From assembly GCF_036327005.1 (NCBI RefSeq), contig NZ_JAUGZK010000005.1, positions 62,001-126,000 on the forward strand: a stretch of DNA of 64,000 bases, read 5' to 3'. Position numbers and translations under genes: made by a program. Under the pieces are notes generated by a model. The model was not told the origin of the DNA. It was given only the letters and a program-made list of their open reading frames with translations, and did no database searches. Below, one piece after another: positions 8,185 to 17,066 of this stretch (position 1 is the first letter of the stretch; each line of letters opens with the position of its first letter). The DNA comes from Alkalimonas mucilaginosa (GTDB lineage Bacteria > Pseudomonadota > Gammaproteobacteria > Enterobacterales > Alteromonadaceae).

Positions 8185-9087
8185 GTGTCGATTGCCAAAA
8201 CTGCCTCTGAAATTACCTTACCACCCACCAGCAATGGCTGTCCTACCGTATTTGAGTTTTTGTGTCAGCGCTTTCCCAACATAGGTGAAGCCATCTGGCG
8301 TGAGCGCATGGCAGCGGGCAAGGTGCACTGGCATCATGGGGAGCTTATCAGCGAGAAGACACCATTTTTACCCAGCCGGCGGGTCTGTTATTACCGCGAA
8401 GTGACGGCCGAGCCGGTGATCCCCTTTGCCCATCGTATCCTGTATCAGGATGAGCATATCCTGATTGCCGACAAGCCGCACTTTTTGCCAGTAACGCCGG
8501 GTGGCGATTACGTCAATGAATGCCTGCTGGCCCGGCTAAAGCGTGATACCGGCCTGGTCGATCTGGTCCCAGTGCACCGGCTGGATCGCGACACCGCCGG
8601 CCTGGTGCTGTTTTCGTTAAACCCAAAAAGCCGCCCCGGCTACTACCAGTTGTTTGTCACAGGCAGCATTCAGAAGCAGTATCAGGCGGTAGCCCGGCTG
8701 ACACCACAGCTGCAGCAAGCGGCCTTGCCACAGCGCTGGCAGATAGACAACCGCATTGAGAAAGCCAAGCCAGGCTTTATCAACCGCATTGCCGCAGGCG
8801 AGCCCAATGCCCGCTCTACCATCGAGCTGACTGAACGCAGCGGGGAGTTGGGGCTCTTTCAATTGCAGCCCCATACCGGCAAAACCCATCAACTGCGGCT
8901 GCATATGCTCAGCCTGGGCGTGCCAATTTTGTACGATCGCTATTACCCCGAACTGTTGCCCAAGCAGGCCCCCAATTTCAGTCAGCCGTTGCAGCTGTTG
9001 GCCAAACAGCTTAGCTTCAACGACCCAACCATTGGCGAGGCCCGGCATTTTGAGTCTGGCTTTGAACTGCAGGAGCGGCCGGCATGA
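8185..9087 (+). CDS. RluA-family pseudouridine synthase
   Basis: A pseudouridylate synthase of the RluA family, about 300 residues. The N-terminal 60 residues look like an S4-type RNA-binding module. The catalytic motif HRLDRDTAGLVLFS contains the nucleophilic Asp, and the C-terminal GKTHQLRLHM block is the conserved binding segment. GTG 8185 follows GGGAACTTGCC and is preferred; ATG 8161 in the same frame would add eight residues. The RNA target cannot be told from sequence. The stop overlaps the next start in an ATGA. Confidence 0.88.
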   Translation: MSIAKTASEITLPPTSNGCPTVFEFLCQRFPNIGEAIWRERMAAGKVHWHHGELISEKTPFLPSRRVCYYREVTAEPVIPFAHRILYQDEHILIADKPHFLPVTPGGDYVNECLLARLKRDTGLVDLVPVHRLDRDTAGLVLFSLNPKSRPGYYQLFVTGSIQKQYQAVARLTPQLQQAALPQRWQIDNRIEKAKPGFINRIAAGEPNARSTIELTERSGELGLFQLQPHTGKTHQLRLHMLSLGVPILYDRYYPELLPKQAPNFSQPLQLLAKQLSFNDPTIGEARHFESGFELQERPA

Positions 9088-9611
9088 AGCATGGCTGTGG
9101 GCTGGGCGATGCCAATGCCATGCTGCGGGTTTATGTGGCAAAACGGCCACCGATGCAGGAGTATGCGCAGTTAAACGGGGTACAGCCACTGTGCCGCGGC
9201 GAAATCGACAGCATCAATCAGGCTTGCGGCAATGGCTGGCGTAAGCTGTTTAATGTGTACGCCAAACTGGTGCAAGCATTGCCAGAAGCCCTGCAGCCTC
9301 TGAAACAAGCCAGTACCAGCTGGCAAAGCTATCGTGACCAGCACCTGCTGCAAGCAGGCAGCAGCACAGCACTGCTGTTTAGCGCGCCGCAGCTGCAGCC
9401 GACCAGTAACACCCTGCATATCATCGCCGGCCGCACCCACGCTAAAGTGCTGCTGGCTGGCGGCCTTGACGCCCAACTCGACTGGCTGGATCACGAGTTT
9501 GCCATGGATAAACAGCAGCGCTTGCTGGTTTGCCCGTATTTTGACTACCGGCAACTGAGCAATGAGAAAATCGAGCGGTTGTGTGGTTTGATAGAAAAGA
9601 TTACCGATTAG
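9084..9611 (+). CDS. conserved hypothetical protein (DUF6942-like)
   Basis: A 175-residue soluble protein translationally coupled to the pseudouridine synthase by an ATGA overlap. Segments such as MQEYAQLNGVQPLCRGEIDS and HIIAGRTHAKVLLAGGL, and the ending CPYFDYRQLSNEKIERLC, resemble what I recall as DUF6942; this family name is tentative. No catalytic motif or membrane segment is visible. Its 3' end overlaps the convergent membrane-protein gene by 11 nt. Confidence 0.7.
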   Translation: MKHGCGLGDANAMLRVYVAKRPPMQEYAQLNGVQPLCRGEIDSINQACGNGWRKLFNVYAKLVQALPEALQPLKQASTSWQSYRDQHLLQAGSSTALLFSAPQLQPTSNTLHIIAGRTHAKVLLAGGLDAQLDWLDHEFAMDKQQRLLVCPYFDYRQLSNEKIERLCGLIEKITD

Positions 9612-10062
9612 TGGGAGTCAGCAGAGCTTCACTTTGCGCAAACAAACGCCAGCGCCGCCAAACCTTATGCAGCTGGGTAAGCACAATTAGGCTAATCAGT
9701 AGGGTTAAGTCCAAGTTACCTGTGGTTGCAAAACTATAGACCGCATCCGCCAACCCCAGATAGCTCAGCACCAGGCAACTGAACAGACCGGCATAGTACC
9801 CGCGCAGCAATCCATAAAAGCATATGGCCATCAAAGCAAACCCGCCCCACAGCATTGCAAGCACCCTGAATGGATGTTGCAGCGTATACTCCGAGAAAGT
9901 AAAGGAAGTAGACGCATCACCGCCCAGCAAATAAATCGTGGCAAACAGAAAAACGACACCATAAAAGCCCAGTACCAACCAACCAGCAATTTTTAGCCAT
10001 ACCGGCACCGCCAGGCGGCGCTGCTTTAGTATCTCGTTGTTGTTCCTCTGTGATGGGTTCAT
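9601..10062 (-). CDS. hypothetical four-helix membrane protein
   Basis: A 153-residue protein with about four membrane helices at roughly residues 22-46, 66-88, 90-112 and 115-132, a basic N-terminus (NNNEILKQRRLAV) and a basic loop (KVWRRWRLF) near the C-terminus, which suggests a cytoplasmic tail. No family is recognised. It stands alone between the convergent DUF6942-like gene and the higBA unit. Confidence 0.65.
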   Translation of the reverse strand: MNPSQRNNNEILKQRRLAVPVWLKIAGWLVLGFYGVVFLFATIYLLGGDASTSFTFSEYTLQHPFRVLAMLWGGFALMAICFYGLLRGYYAGLFSCLVLSYLGLADAVYSFATTGNLDLTLLISLIVLTQLHKVWRRWRLFAQSEALLTPTNR

Positions 10063-10186
10063 CTACTTTCCTTAGTGCGCGGGATACATTGCTGCAATGA
10101 TAACATAGCGATGATGGCAACAGATTATACAGGTGATCAGTCAAAAGCATTTTGCTTTGTGACTACGGCTCCCTTAATTTCAGCGG

Positions 10187-10558
10187 CTAAGTCGGCAACT
10201 TAGCCGAAGGTTTAATGAGTGACTCAGCCGGTATACCCAGCCCCTCGTGTAAACGCCAGATCATATTTAACGTCAGAGAGCGTTTGTAATTTAAAATTTC
10301 ATACACCCGGTTGCTCTTGCCTATCATAGGCTCAAGATCTTTTACCGATAAGCCTTTGCGCTCCATTTCAAATTTAATGGCCTCTACCGGATCGGGTAAT
10401 TCCATCGGAAAGTGTTTCGCTTCGTAAGCCTCAATCAAGGTGACCAGCACATCCAATTTCTCACCTTCAGCTGTATCCGGCGCTGCCAACATCAAGGCCT
10501 CAACCTCTTGCAATGCTGCACGGTAGTCAGCATCATTTTTGATGGGTTTTATCTCCAT
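10187..10558 (-). CDS. higA: HigA-type antitoxin (Xre-like HTH)
   Basis: A 123-residue antitoxin. The N-terminal half (MEIKPIKNDADYRAALQEVE) is typical of HigA proteins that pair with PF09907-type HigB. The C-terminal half holds a helix-turn-helix (KGLSVKDLEPMIGKSNRVYEILNYKRSLT). It binds and neutralises HigB and represses the operon. It follows higB with a 17-nt gap, the toxin-first order characteristic of hig loci, and probably acts at the palindrome at 10891-10907. Confidence 0.9.
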   Translation of the reverse strand: MEIKPIKNDADYRAALQEVEALMLAAPDTAEGEKLDVLVTLIEAYEAKHFPMELPDPVEAIKFEMERKGLSVKDLEPMIGKSNRVYEILNYKRSLTLNMIWRLHEGLGIPAESLIKPSAKLPT

Positions 10559-10575
10559 GTTGCTACCTCCCGTTG

Positions 10576-10878
10576 TTAAATACGTTGAACATCTATCGTA
10601 TCGTACTCTGCATGAGTTCCAATAAAGCGTATATACACCACTTGGTAGTGATAATTTACCCAGACCACAAGCCGATATTTATTACCGGCAATGTTAAACA
10701 CAACCCTGCCATCTTTTAAAATACTTGCATGTCTAAAGTCATTTTTTACGTCTGCCGGCGCATGCCAATTTGCTTTTTGCACAAAGCGATACCATGATAA
10801 AGCTGGCTCTTTTGCATCTATGTACTCGGGGTTTAACTCCCAAAATGACTTTAGTGTCGACAATGCAATGATCCGCAT
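10576..10878 (-). CDS. higB: HigB-type toxin (RelE-like mRNA interferase)
   Basis: A 100-residue toxin of the HigB family (PF09907). Conserved residues lie in WELNPEYIDAKEPALSWYR, in KNDFRHASILKDGRVVFNIAGNKYRLVV and in the C-terminal YIRFIGTHAEYDTIDV. These enzymes cleave mRNA on the ribosome. MRIIALS at 10878 is taken as the start; ATG 10887 would add three residues. The gene sits between uvrA and a lone membrane-protein gene, a small accessory cassette. Confidence 0.9.
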   Translation of the reverse strand: MRIIALSTLKSFWELNPEYIDAKEPALSWYRFVQKANWHAPADVKNDFRHASILKDGRVVFNIAGNKYRLVVWVNYHYQVVYIRFIGTHAEYDTIDVQRI

Positions 10879-10890
10879 AGCCACCATCTT

Positions 10891-10907
10891 AGTCCCAAAA
10901 TGGGACT
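10891..10907. promoter_or_regulatory. palindromic higBA operator
   Basis: AGTCCCA-AAA-TGGGACT is a perfect inverted repeat with 7-bp arms, located 13 bp upstream of the higB ATG. Its position and symmetry fit the site at which a HigA dimer represses its own operon. No second copy was seen in the same intergenic gap. Confidence 0.7.
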
Positions 10908-10938
10908 TTTGCAATGTTTCTACAACATCTCATGCCCA

Positions 10939-13761
10939 CTACCCCAACAACGGCTTCAGATAATGCCCGGTAAAAGACTTTTTGCACTTGGCAACCTGCT
11001 CCGGCGTGCCGGCTACCAGGATTTCGCCGCCACCGCTGCCGCCTTCGGGGCCTAAGTCGACAATCCAGTCGGCGGTTTTGATCACATCCAGGTTGTGCTC
11101 GATCACCACCACGGTATTGCCGTGATCGCGCAGCCGGTGCAGCACGTTCAGCAGTTGCTGCACATCGTAAAAGTGCAGGCCGGTGGTGGGCTCGTCCAGA
11201 ATGTACAGGGTTTTGCCGGTATCGCGCTTGCTAAGCTCACGGGCTAATTTCACCCGCTGGGCTTCACCACCGGATAAGGTGGTGGCCGACTGGCCAAGCT
11301 TGATGTACGAAAGACCGACATCCATCAGGGTTTGCAGCTTGCGCTTAATGGCCGGAATCGCCTGGAAGAACTCCAGCGCATCTTCCACCGTCATATCCAG
11401 CACTTCGTGAATGCTCTTGCCTTTGTATTTCACTTCCAGCGTTTCGCGGTTGTAGCGCTTGCCCTTACAGACATCGCAGGGCACGTAGACATCGGGTAAA
11501 AAGTGCATTTCCACCTTAATCACGCCATCGCCCTGACAGGCCTCGCAGCGCCCGCCTTTGACGTTAAAGCTGAAACGCCCAACCTGATAACCGCGCGAAC
11601 GCGCTTCCTGAGTACCGGCAAACAGCTCGCGCACCCCGGTGAAAATACCGGTGTAGGTGGCAGCATTGGAGCGCGGGGTGCGGCCAATCGGGCTTTGATC
11701 GATGTCGATCACTTTATCAAAATGCTCCAGACCTTCGATGGCTTGGTGTGGCGCTGCATCGCTGCCCTCGCCCTTGTTCAGCACCTTGTGCGCCACCCGG
11801 TACAGGGTGTCGTTGATTAAGGTGGACTTGCCCGAGCCCGACACACCGGTAACACAGGTCAGCAAGCCAAAGGGAATGGCCAAATCAACCTTTTTCAGGT
11901 TGTTGCCGCTGGCACCCAGCACCTTCAGCCACTTATCGGTCAGCGGCGTGCGCGCTTTCGGCACTTCAATCCGTCGCTTGTTGCTGAGGTACTGACCGGT
12001 CAGCGATTGTTCGCAGGCTTTAATGTCGTCCAGCGTGCCCTGCGCCACCACCTGGCCGCCGTGCACGCCGGCACCCGGGCCAATATCCAGAATATGATCG
12101 GCGCTGCGAATGGCATCTTCGTCGTGTTCAACCACGATGACGGTATTGCCAAGGTCGCGCAAGTGCGTCAGGGTACCTAGCAAGCGGTCGTTGTCGCGCT
12201 GATGCAGGCCAATCGAAGGTTCATCCAGCACATACATCACACCCACCAAACCCGCGCCAATCTGGCTGGCCAGCCGGATGCGCTGGGCTTCGCCGCCGGA
12301 CAGGGTTTCGGCGCTACGCGATAAAGTCAGGTAGTTCAAACCGACATTGACCAGAAAGCGCAGCCGATCCTGAATTTCTTTTAACACCTTTTCGGCAATT
12401 TTGGCTTTTTGGCCGGTCAAGCTGAGCTGCTGGAAAAAATCGAGGCAATCGCCGATAGAGCGCTCGGTCACCATCGGCAGGTTGGTCTGGCCAATAAAAA
12501 CATGGCGCGCTTCTTCACGCAACCGGCTGCCGTTGCAGCTGGGGCAGGGCTGGCTGGCCATGTATTTCACCAGTTCATCGCGCACCGAATTCGACTCGGT
12601 ATCGCGGTAGCGTCGCTCCATATTGGGCAAAATGCCTTCAAACGGATGGCGCCGGCGCACCGCATCGCCGCGATCATTGACGTAACTAAAATCAATCGCA
12701 GTGCTGCCACTGCCATAAAGCACTGCCTGTTGCTGTTTCTTAGTCAGATCAGCAAAAGGGGTATCGACCGAAAAGCCGTAATGTTCGGCCACCGACAGCA
12801 GCATCTGATGGTAATAAAAACTACGTTTATCCCAGCCGCGAATCGCCCCGCCAGCCAGACTAAGCGCCGGATTGCTGACCACCTTGGCCGGATCGAAGAA
12901 TTGCTTTACCCCCAAACCATCGCAACTAGGGCAGGCACCGGCCGGGTTGTTAAAGGAAAACATCCGCGGCTCCAGCTCGGTCATCGAGTAGCCGCAGGTA
13001 GGGCAGGCAAAGTTGGCCGAGAACACCAGCTCTTCTTTACCCGGGTCGTCCATATCGGCCACCCGCACTACACCACCGGACAGCTGCAGCGCCGTTTCCA
13101 GCGATTCGGCCAGCCGCTGCTGGATATCGGCCCGTACTTTAATGCGGTCGATCACTACCTCAATGCTGTGCTTTTTGTGCAGCTCCAGCGTCGGCGGATC
13201 GCTTAAATCGCAGATTTCGCCATCAATGCGGGCCCGAATGTACCCCTGCGCCGCCAGGCTTTCCAGCAGCTTAACGTGCTCGCCCTTGCGGTCTTGTACC
13301 ACAGGCGCCAGCACCATCATTTTGCTGCCCTCCGGCAGCGCCAGCACTTTATCCACCATTTCGCTGATGGTCTGGGCCGCCAGGGGCAAATCATGCTCCG
13401 GGCAGCGCGGCTCGCCTACCCGGGCAAACAACAGCCGCAGGTAATCGTAAATTTCGGTGATGGTACCGACCGTCGAGCGCGGATTGTGCGAAGTGGATTT
13501 TTGCTCAATCGAAATGGCCGGTGACAAGCCTTCAATCAGATCGACATCCGGCTTTTCCATCATACTCAGAAACTGACGGGCATAGGCCGACAGCGACTCG
13601 ACGTAACGGCGCTGCCCTTCAGCATAGAGGGTATCGAACGCCAGCGACGACTTGCCGGAGCCGGACAAACCGGTGATCACAATCAGCTTGTCACGCGGAA
13701 TATCGAGCGAAAAGTTCTTCAGGTTGTGGGTACGGGCTCCACGAATTGAAATTTTATCCAT
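10939..13761 (-). CDS. uvrA: UvrA, excinuclease ABC subunit A
   Basis: A 940-residue UvrA, the damage-recognition ATPase of nucleotide excision repair. Visible are two Walker A motifs (GLSGSGKSSL and GVSGSGKSTL), two LSGGEAQR signatures and zinc-binding CPTCGYSMTELEPRMFSFNNP and CEACQGDGVIKVEM segments. ATG 13761 (MDKISIRGARTHNLKN) is the family start; the longer frame back to 13824 would run through the LexA-like box. It is divergent from a YajR-type transporter, with ssb further on. Confidence 0.98.
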   Translation of the reverse strand: MDKISIRGARTHNLKNFSLDIPRDKLIVITGLSGSGKSSLAFDTLYAEGQRRYVESLSAYARQFLSMMEKPDVDLIEGLSPAISIEQKSTSHNPRSTVGTITEIYDYLRLLFARVGEPRCPEHDLPLAAQTISEMVDKVLALPEGSKMMVLAPVVQDRKGEHVKLLESLAAQGYIRARIDGEICDLSDPPTLELHKKHSIEVVIDRIKVRADIQQRLAESLETALQLSGGVVRVADMDDPGKEELVFSANFACPTCGYSMTELEPRMFSFNNPAGACPSCDGLGVKQFFDPAKVVSNPALSLAGGAIRGWDKRSFYYHQMLLSVAEHYGFSVDTPFADLTKKQQQAVLYGSGSTAIDFSYVNDRGDAVRRRHPFEGILPNMERRYRDTESNSVRDELVKYMASQPCPSCNGSRLREEARHVFIGQTNLPMVTERSIGDCLDFFQQLSLTGQKAKIAEKVLKEIQDRLRFLVNVGLNYLTLSRSAETLSGGEAQRIRLASQIGAGLVGVMYVLDEPSIGLHQRDNDRLLGTLTHLRDLGNTVIVVEHDEDAIRSADHILDIGPGAGVHGGQVVAQGTLDDIKACEQSLTGQYLSNKRRIEVPKARTPLTDKWLKVLGASGNNLKKVDLAIPFGLLTCVTGVSGSGKSTLINDTLYRVAHKVLNKGEGSDAAPHQAIEGLEHFDKVIDIDQSPIGRTPRSNAATYTGIFTGVRELFAGTQEARSRGYQVGRFSFNVKGGRCEACQGDGVIKVEMHFLPDVYVPCDVCKGKRYNRETLEVKYKGKSIHEVLDMTVEDALEFFQAIPAIKRKLQTLMDVGLSYIKLGQSATTLSGGEAQRVKLARELSKRDTGKTLYILDEPTTGLHFYDVQQLLNVLHRLRDHGNTVVVIEHNLDVIKTADWIVDLGPEGGSGGGEILVAGTPEQVAKCKKSFTGHYLKPLLG

Positions 13762-13808
13762 GCGTTCTGTTACCTGCAGCGGGCAGCCGGGTTGGCTAAT
13801 GATAAAAA

Positions 13809-13824
13809 CTGTACAAATATACAC
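13809..13824. promoter_or_regulatory. LexA (SOS) box of uvrA
   Basis: CTGTACAAATATACAC matches the E. coli SOS box (CTGT-N8-ACAG) except for one base in the last triplet, and lies 48 bp upstream of the uvrA start. uvrA is a classic SOS gene, which supports the reading. Confidence 0.7.
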
Positions 13825-14017
13825 TAACTTTGCACTGCGGCAAAGTTGCCATCCAGACAGAACGCTGTAAAACCTTCTCTGGTTTAGGTTGTGCGCTAAT
13901 TTGTTTTCAACCTTGGATTAAATGAACATGAACTCTTTTCCACTCAGCAGGAGCGGTGCATCTGACAATGGGGCTGTGGTATACTCCGGCGCTGCTGTCA
14001 CTACCACTCAAAGGCTT

Positions 14018-15385
14018 ATGCAACCGACATCGCATCAGTTAACTTCTGCCGAGAAGAAAGCGGCCACAGCGCTGGCGCTGGTTTTTTCCAGCCGGATGCT
14101 GGGCCTGTTTATGCTGCTGCCTGTTTTTGCCATTTATGGCAGCGAACTGGCTGGTTTCTCGCCACTGTGGATTGGTTTGGCCATAGGTGCCTATGGTTTT
14201 ACCCAGGCGCTGCTGCAAATTCCAATGGGCTGGTTGTCGGATAAAATTGGCCGCCATCAGGTGATGCTGCTTGGCCTTGGCCTCTTTGCGCTCGGCTCCG
14301 TAGTGGCTGCGCTGGCCGACTCGGTTTATATGGTGACCTTTGGCCGGGTGCTGCAAGGGGCCGGGGCCATTGCCGGTGCCGTGCTGGCGCTGGCTGCCGA
14401 TCTGACCCGCGAAGAACAACGCCCCAAAGTGATGGCCATTATCGGCATGAGCATAGGGTTGTCTTTTGCCGCTGCCATGGTGCTGGGGCCGATGATCGCC
14501 GCCCGTGCCGGTTTAAGTGGCGTGTTTTGGTTTACGGCTGTTATGGCGGTTCTTGCCATGGGGCTGGTGCTGCGTACCCCCAAAGCCATCAATCAGGCGC
14601 CACAGCGCGAAACTCTGGCCGTGCCTGCCTTGCTTGGCAAACTGTTGCGTTCACCGCAACTACTGCGGTTGAATCTGGGTATTTTGCTGCTGCACTTTCT
14701 ACTCACAGCGCTCTTTATTGCCTTACCCCAGCAGCTGTTGGCACTGGATTTTGCCAGTGAGACGCATTGGCAACTCTATTTGCCGGTATTGTTTGCTTCC
14801 TTTGTGCTGATGGTACCGATGATCATTGTTAGCGTCCGCAGGCAGCAAGAAGTTGTTTTCTTTCGGTTGGCGTTATTGCTGTTACTAAGTGCTGCTCTGC
14901 TGTTCTGGCTGGGCCCGGCACAGTTGCCGCTGCTGGCAACTGCGCTGCTGCTGTTTTTTACCGGCTTTAATTACCTGGAGGCCAGCCTGCCAGCATTGCT
15001 GTCGCGCCAGGCTCCAGCAGGTCAAAAGGGTACGGCCATGGGGCTGTATTCCAGCGCGCAGTTTTTTGGTGCTTTCCTGGGTGGTCTGGTCGGTGGGCTG
15101 GTGGCCAGCCGCTTTGGTCTGCCAGCAGTCTTTGTGTTAAGTGCCTTGCTGGCGACTTTATGGATGTGTCTTACTTTTGGCATGACCATCACTGCCAAAG
15201 CGGAACGTTTAAGCATCAAGCTACCACACAACGGCGATGAGGAAGCCAAAGCATTGCTGCAGCAGCTAAGCAACTTACCTGGGGTGATTGAAGCAACTCT
15301 GGTGCTTCAGGAACAGCGCTGTTACCTGAAAGTAGAAGCCGGTCGTTTTGACTATCAACAGCTGCAAGCCCTGCAGCAGCAGTAA
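14018..15385 (+). CDS. YajR-type MFS transporter with C-terminal regulatory domain
   Basis: A 455-residue major facilitator with 12 predicted helices. The inter-helix 2-3 motif GWLSDKIGRHQ (motif A) and GRVLQGAGAIAGAVLALAAD (motif C-like) are visible. The C-terminal 60 residues (LLQQLSNLPGVIEATLVLQE, then CYLKVEAGRFD) form a ferredoxin-like domain as in E. coli YajR, which also has 454 residues. ATG 14018 after AAAGG removes a 32-residue unlike leader. The substrate is unknown; most likely a drug or proton antiporter. Confidence 0.85.
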   Translation: MQPTSHQLTSAEKKAATALALVFSSRMLGLFMLLPVFAIYGSELAGFSPLWIGLAIGAYGFTQALLQIPMGWLSDKIGRHQVMLLGLGLFALGSVVAALADSVYMVTFGRVLQGAGAIAGAVLALAADLTREEQRPKVMAIIGMSIGLSFAAAMVLGPMIAARAGLSGVFWFTAVMAVLAMGLVLRTPKAINQAPQRETLAVPALLGKLLRSPQLLRLNLGILLLHFLLTALFIALPQQLLALDFASETHWQLYLPVLFASFVLMVPMIIVSVRRQQEVVFFRLALLLLLSAALLFWLGPAQLPLLATALLLFFTGFNYLEASLPALLSRQAPAGQKGTAMGLYSSAQFFGAFLGGLVGGLVASRFGLPAVFVLSALLATLWMCLTFGMTITAKAERLSIKLPHNGDEEAKALLQQLSNLPGVIEATLVLQEQRCYLKVEAGRFDYQQLQALQQQ

Positions 15386-15531
15386 TGTCGAGTTTGTTTA
15401 CATTTCACCCTCACCACTGAGTCATGTACTTTATAATCTACTGAATTAGCTTTATAAAAAAAGTTGGCATTTTCTATGCAAATTTCTTCCTTGCAGGGCA
15501 TATTTTGCTCAATCGACAAAGGAAGGCAACG

Positions 15532-16332
15532 ATGAAAACACAACATAAAACAACCTTAGGACTGTTAGCAGGTGCCGCCTGCTTGTTGTCAGCCCATACT
15601 TTTGCAGCACCGATTACCGAGTTTAATTTCAATGTAGGCGGCGGCTTTGTAAATGGCAGTGGGACCTGCAATCCTGGCGTAGATCCTTGTGGCATCAGCT
15701 ACTCTGGCAGCGATGCTATCACAGGTGACCCACTCAGAGTCACCTGGGGTGACCCGGCAAATGGCAGCGATACCAGCTTTTTAGAAGTAGAGCACAACCC
15801 GTTCAGCTATGCATCTATTACCACCAACGGTGGCTGGTTTGTCATTGATGCATTTCATCATTCCAACTTTACCCTTTGGGCCTCAGGCGGCTGGTTAAAT
15901 TTTGTTCAGGTAGCAGCGATGTTCGAACTGCTAACACCAACCAATGATCTGGTGTTTGCAACCGCCGGTATCAACAATGTGAATTTCAACGAAACTCTGA
16001 ACGAAGAGCCTTGCGACGATCCAAGGCCAGGTGGCAATATCACTATCTGTGATGACGTACTGCAAACGGAAGTGCTGGAAGTCAATATTCCTCTGCTCAT
16101 TGGTGACTACATCTATTCCCTGTCTTTTGGCTACATGGCAGGGCCTGGCACCTTCGTGGAAGACCAAGGGGATGGAACCGTAAAAATTTGGACTGGCGAA
16201 AATCAGCTCAGCACCCTGTACACAGTAGCCCGCATTGATGTTCGTCCGGTGCCGGAACCTGGCACACTGGCCTTGTTTGGCTTGTCTTTACTTGGTATGG
16301 GTGCTTATGCCCGTCGTAGAAAGCAGCACTAG
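15532..16332 (+). CDS. THxN-family PEP-CTERM exported protein
   Basis: A 266-residue exported protein: signal peptide MKTQHKTTLGLLAGAACLLSAHTFA, a beta-rich mature region containing TWGDPANGSDTSFLEVEH, and a C-terminal PEP-CTERM tail (VPEPGTLALFGLSLLGMGAYA, then RRRK). Such tails are cut by an exosortase, linking the protein to exopolysaccharide or biofilm export. The PITEFNF and TWG features resemble the THxN PEP-CTERM subfamily. No exosortase is in the window. AAGGAAGGCAACG precedes the ATG, and a terminator ends the unit. Confidence 0.85.
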   Translation: MKTQHKTTLGLLAGAACLLSAHTFAAPITEFNFNVGGGFVNGSGTCNPGVDPCGISYSGSDAITGDPLRVTWGDPANGSDTSFLEVEHNPFSYASITTNGGWFVIDAFHHSNFTLWASGGWLNFVQVAAMFELLTPTNDLVFATAGINNVNFNETLNEEPCDDPRPGGNITICDDVLQTEVLEVNIPLLIGDYIYSLSFGYMAGPGTFVEDQGDGTVKIWTGENQLSTLYTVARIDVRPVPEPGTLALFGLSLLGMGAYARRRKQH

Positions 16333-16362
16333 CCGCGGGTAGTTTGCCAAGGTAATGACACT

Positions 16363-16391
16363 AAGAGGCTGTATAAGACAGCCTCTTTTTT
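16363..16391 (+). terminator. rho-independent terminator
   Basis: AAGAGGCTGT / ACAGCCTCTT forms a perfect 10-bp stem with a 5-nt loop, followed by a six-T run. It ends the PEP-CTERM gene transcript. Confidence 0.92.
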
Positions 16392-16407
16392 ATTGGACTT
16401 TTCCAGC

Positions 16408-16434
16408 TTGAATGCCCTGATACCATGGTATACT
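16408..16434 (+). promoter_or_regulatory. probable ssb promoter
   Basis: TTGAAT (16408-16413) and TATACT (16429-16434) are good -35 and -10 boxes but the spacer is short (15 bp). The -10 overlaps a 12-bp palindrome, ATACCATGGTAT (16420-16431), which might be a regulator site. No SOS box is seen. Confidence 0.45.
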
Positions 16435-16505
16435 CTGAACATAAAGGCGATAAGGTCTGGCAACAATAATGTCAGAGCCCGTGATCAAGCGAGGAGAATA
16501 AATTC

Positions 16506-17066
16506 ATGGCACGTGGTGTAAATAAAGTGATTTTGGTCGGAAATCTGGGCAATGACCCAGAGGTACGTTATATGCCGCAAGGCGGTGCCGTTGCCAACTT
16601 AAGCGTGGCTACCTCTGAGAGCTGGAAAGACAAAAACACCGGTGAAATGAAAGAGCAAACCGAATGGCACCGGGTGGTTATTTATCAGCGCCTGGCGGAG
16701 ATTGCCGGCGAGTACCTGCGCAAAGGCTCCAAGGTTTATCTGGAAGGCAAGCTTAAAACCCGCAAGTGGACCGATAAAGACAATATTGAGCGCTACACCA
16801 CTGAAATCGTTGCCAGTGAAATGCAAATGCTGGATGGGCGCAATGAAGGCCAGAATGCCGGCGGGGGCTATCAAAGCCAGCAAGCGCCAATGCAACAACG
16901 GGCTCCGCAAAGCAACTTCCAGCAGCAAGCCCCTGCCGGCGGTTATCAGCAGCCACAACAAAGTGGTTTCCAACAAAGTGCTCCAGCTCAACGGCCGCAA
17001 AATCAACAGCAGCAACGCCCGCCGATGGAGCCGCCTATCGACTTTGATGATGATATCCCCTTCTGA
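16506..17066 (+). CDS. ssb: single-stranded DNA-binding protein
   Basis: A 186-residue SSB. The OB fold covers residues 1-110 (ARGVNKVILVGNLGNDPEVR, then WHRVVIYQRLAEIAGEYLRKG). A Gln-rich disordered linker follows, then the acidic tip DFDDDIPF that recruits repair and replication partners. GAGGAG precedes the ATG. It acts as a homotetramer on ssDNA. The start of the next gene overlaps its last codons. Confidence 0.97.
   Translation: MARGVNKVILVGNLGNDPEVRYMPQGGAVANLSVATSESWKDKNTGEMKEQTEWHRVVIYQRLAEIAGEYLRKGSKVYLEGKLKTRKWTDKDNIERYTTEIVASEMQMLDGRNEGQNAGGGYQSQQAPMQQRAPQSNFQQQAPAGGYQQPQQSGFQQSAPAQRPQNQQQQRPPMEPPIDFDDDIPF

Noticed and set aside
12409..13206. 265-codon plus-strand frame inside uvrA
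   Set aside because: It is the antisense shadow of a well-supported uvrA coding region.
16702..17046. N-terminal extension of the propeller cyclase through ssb
   Set aside because: The extension is an out-of-frame reading of ssb and has no signal or domain features.
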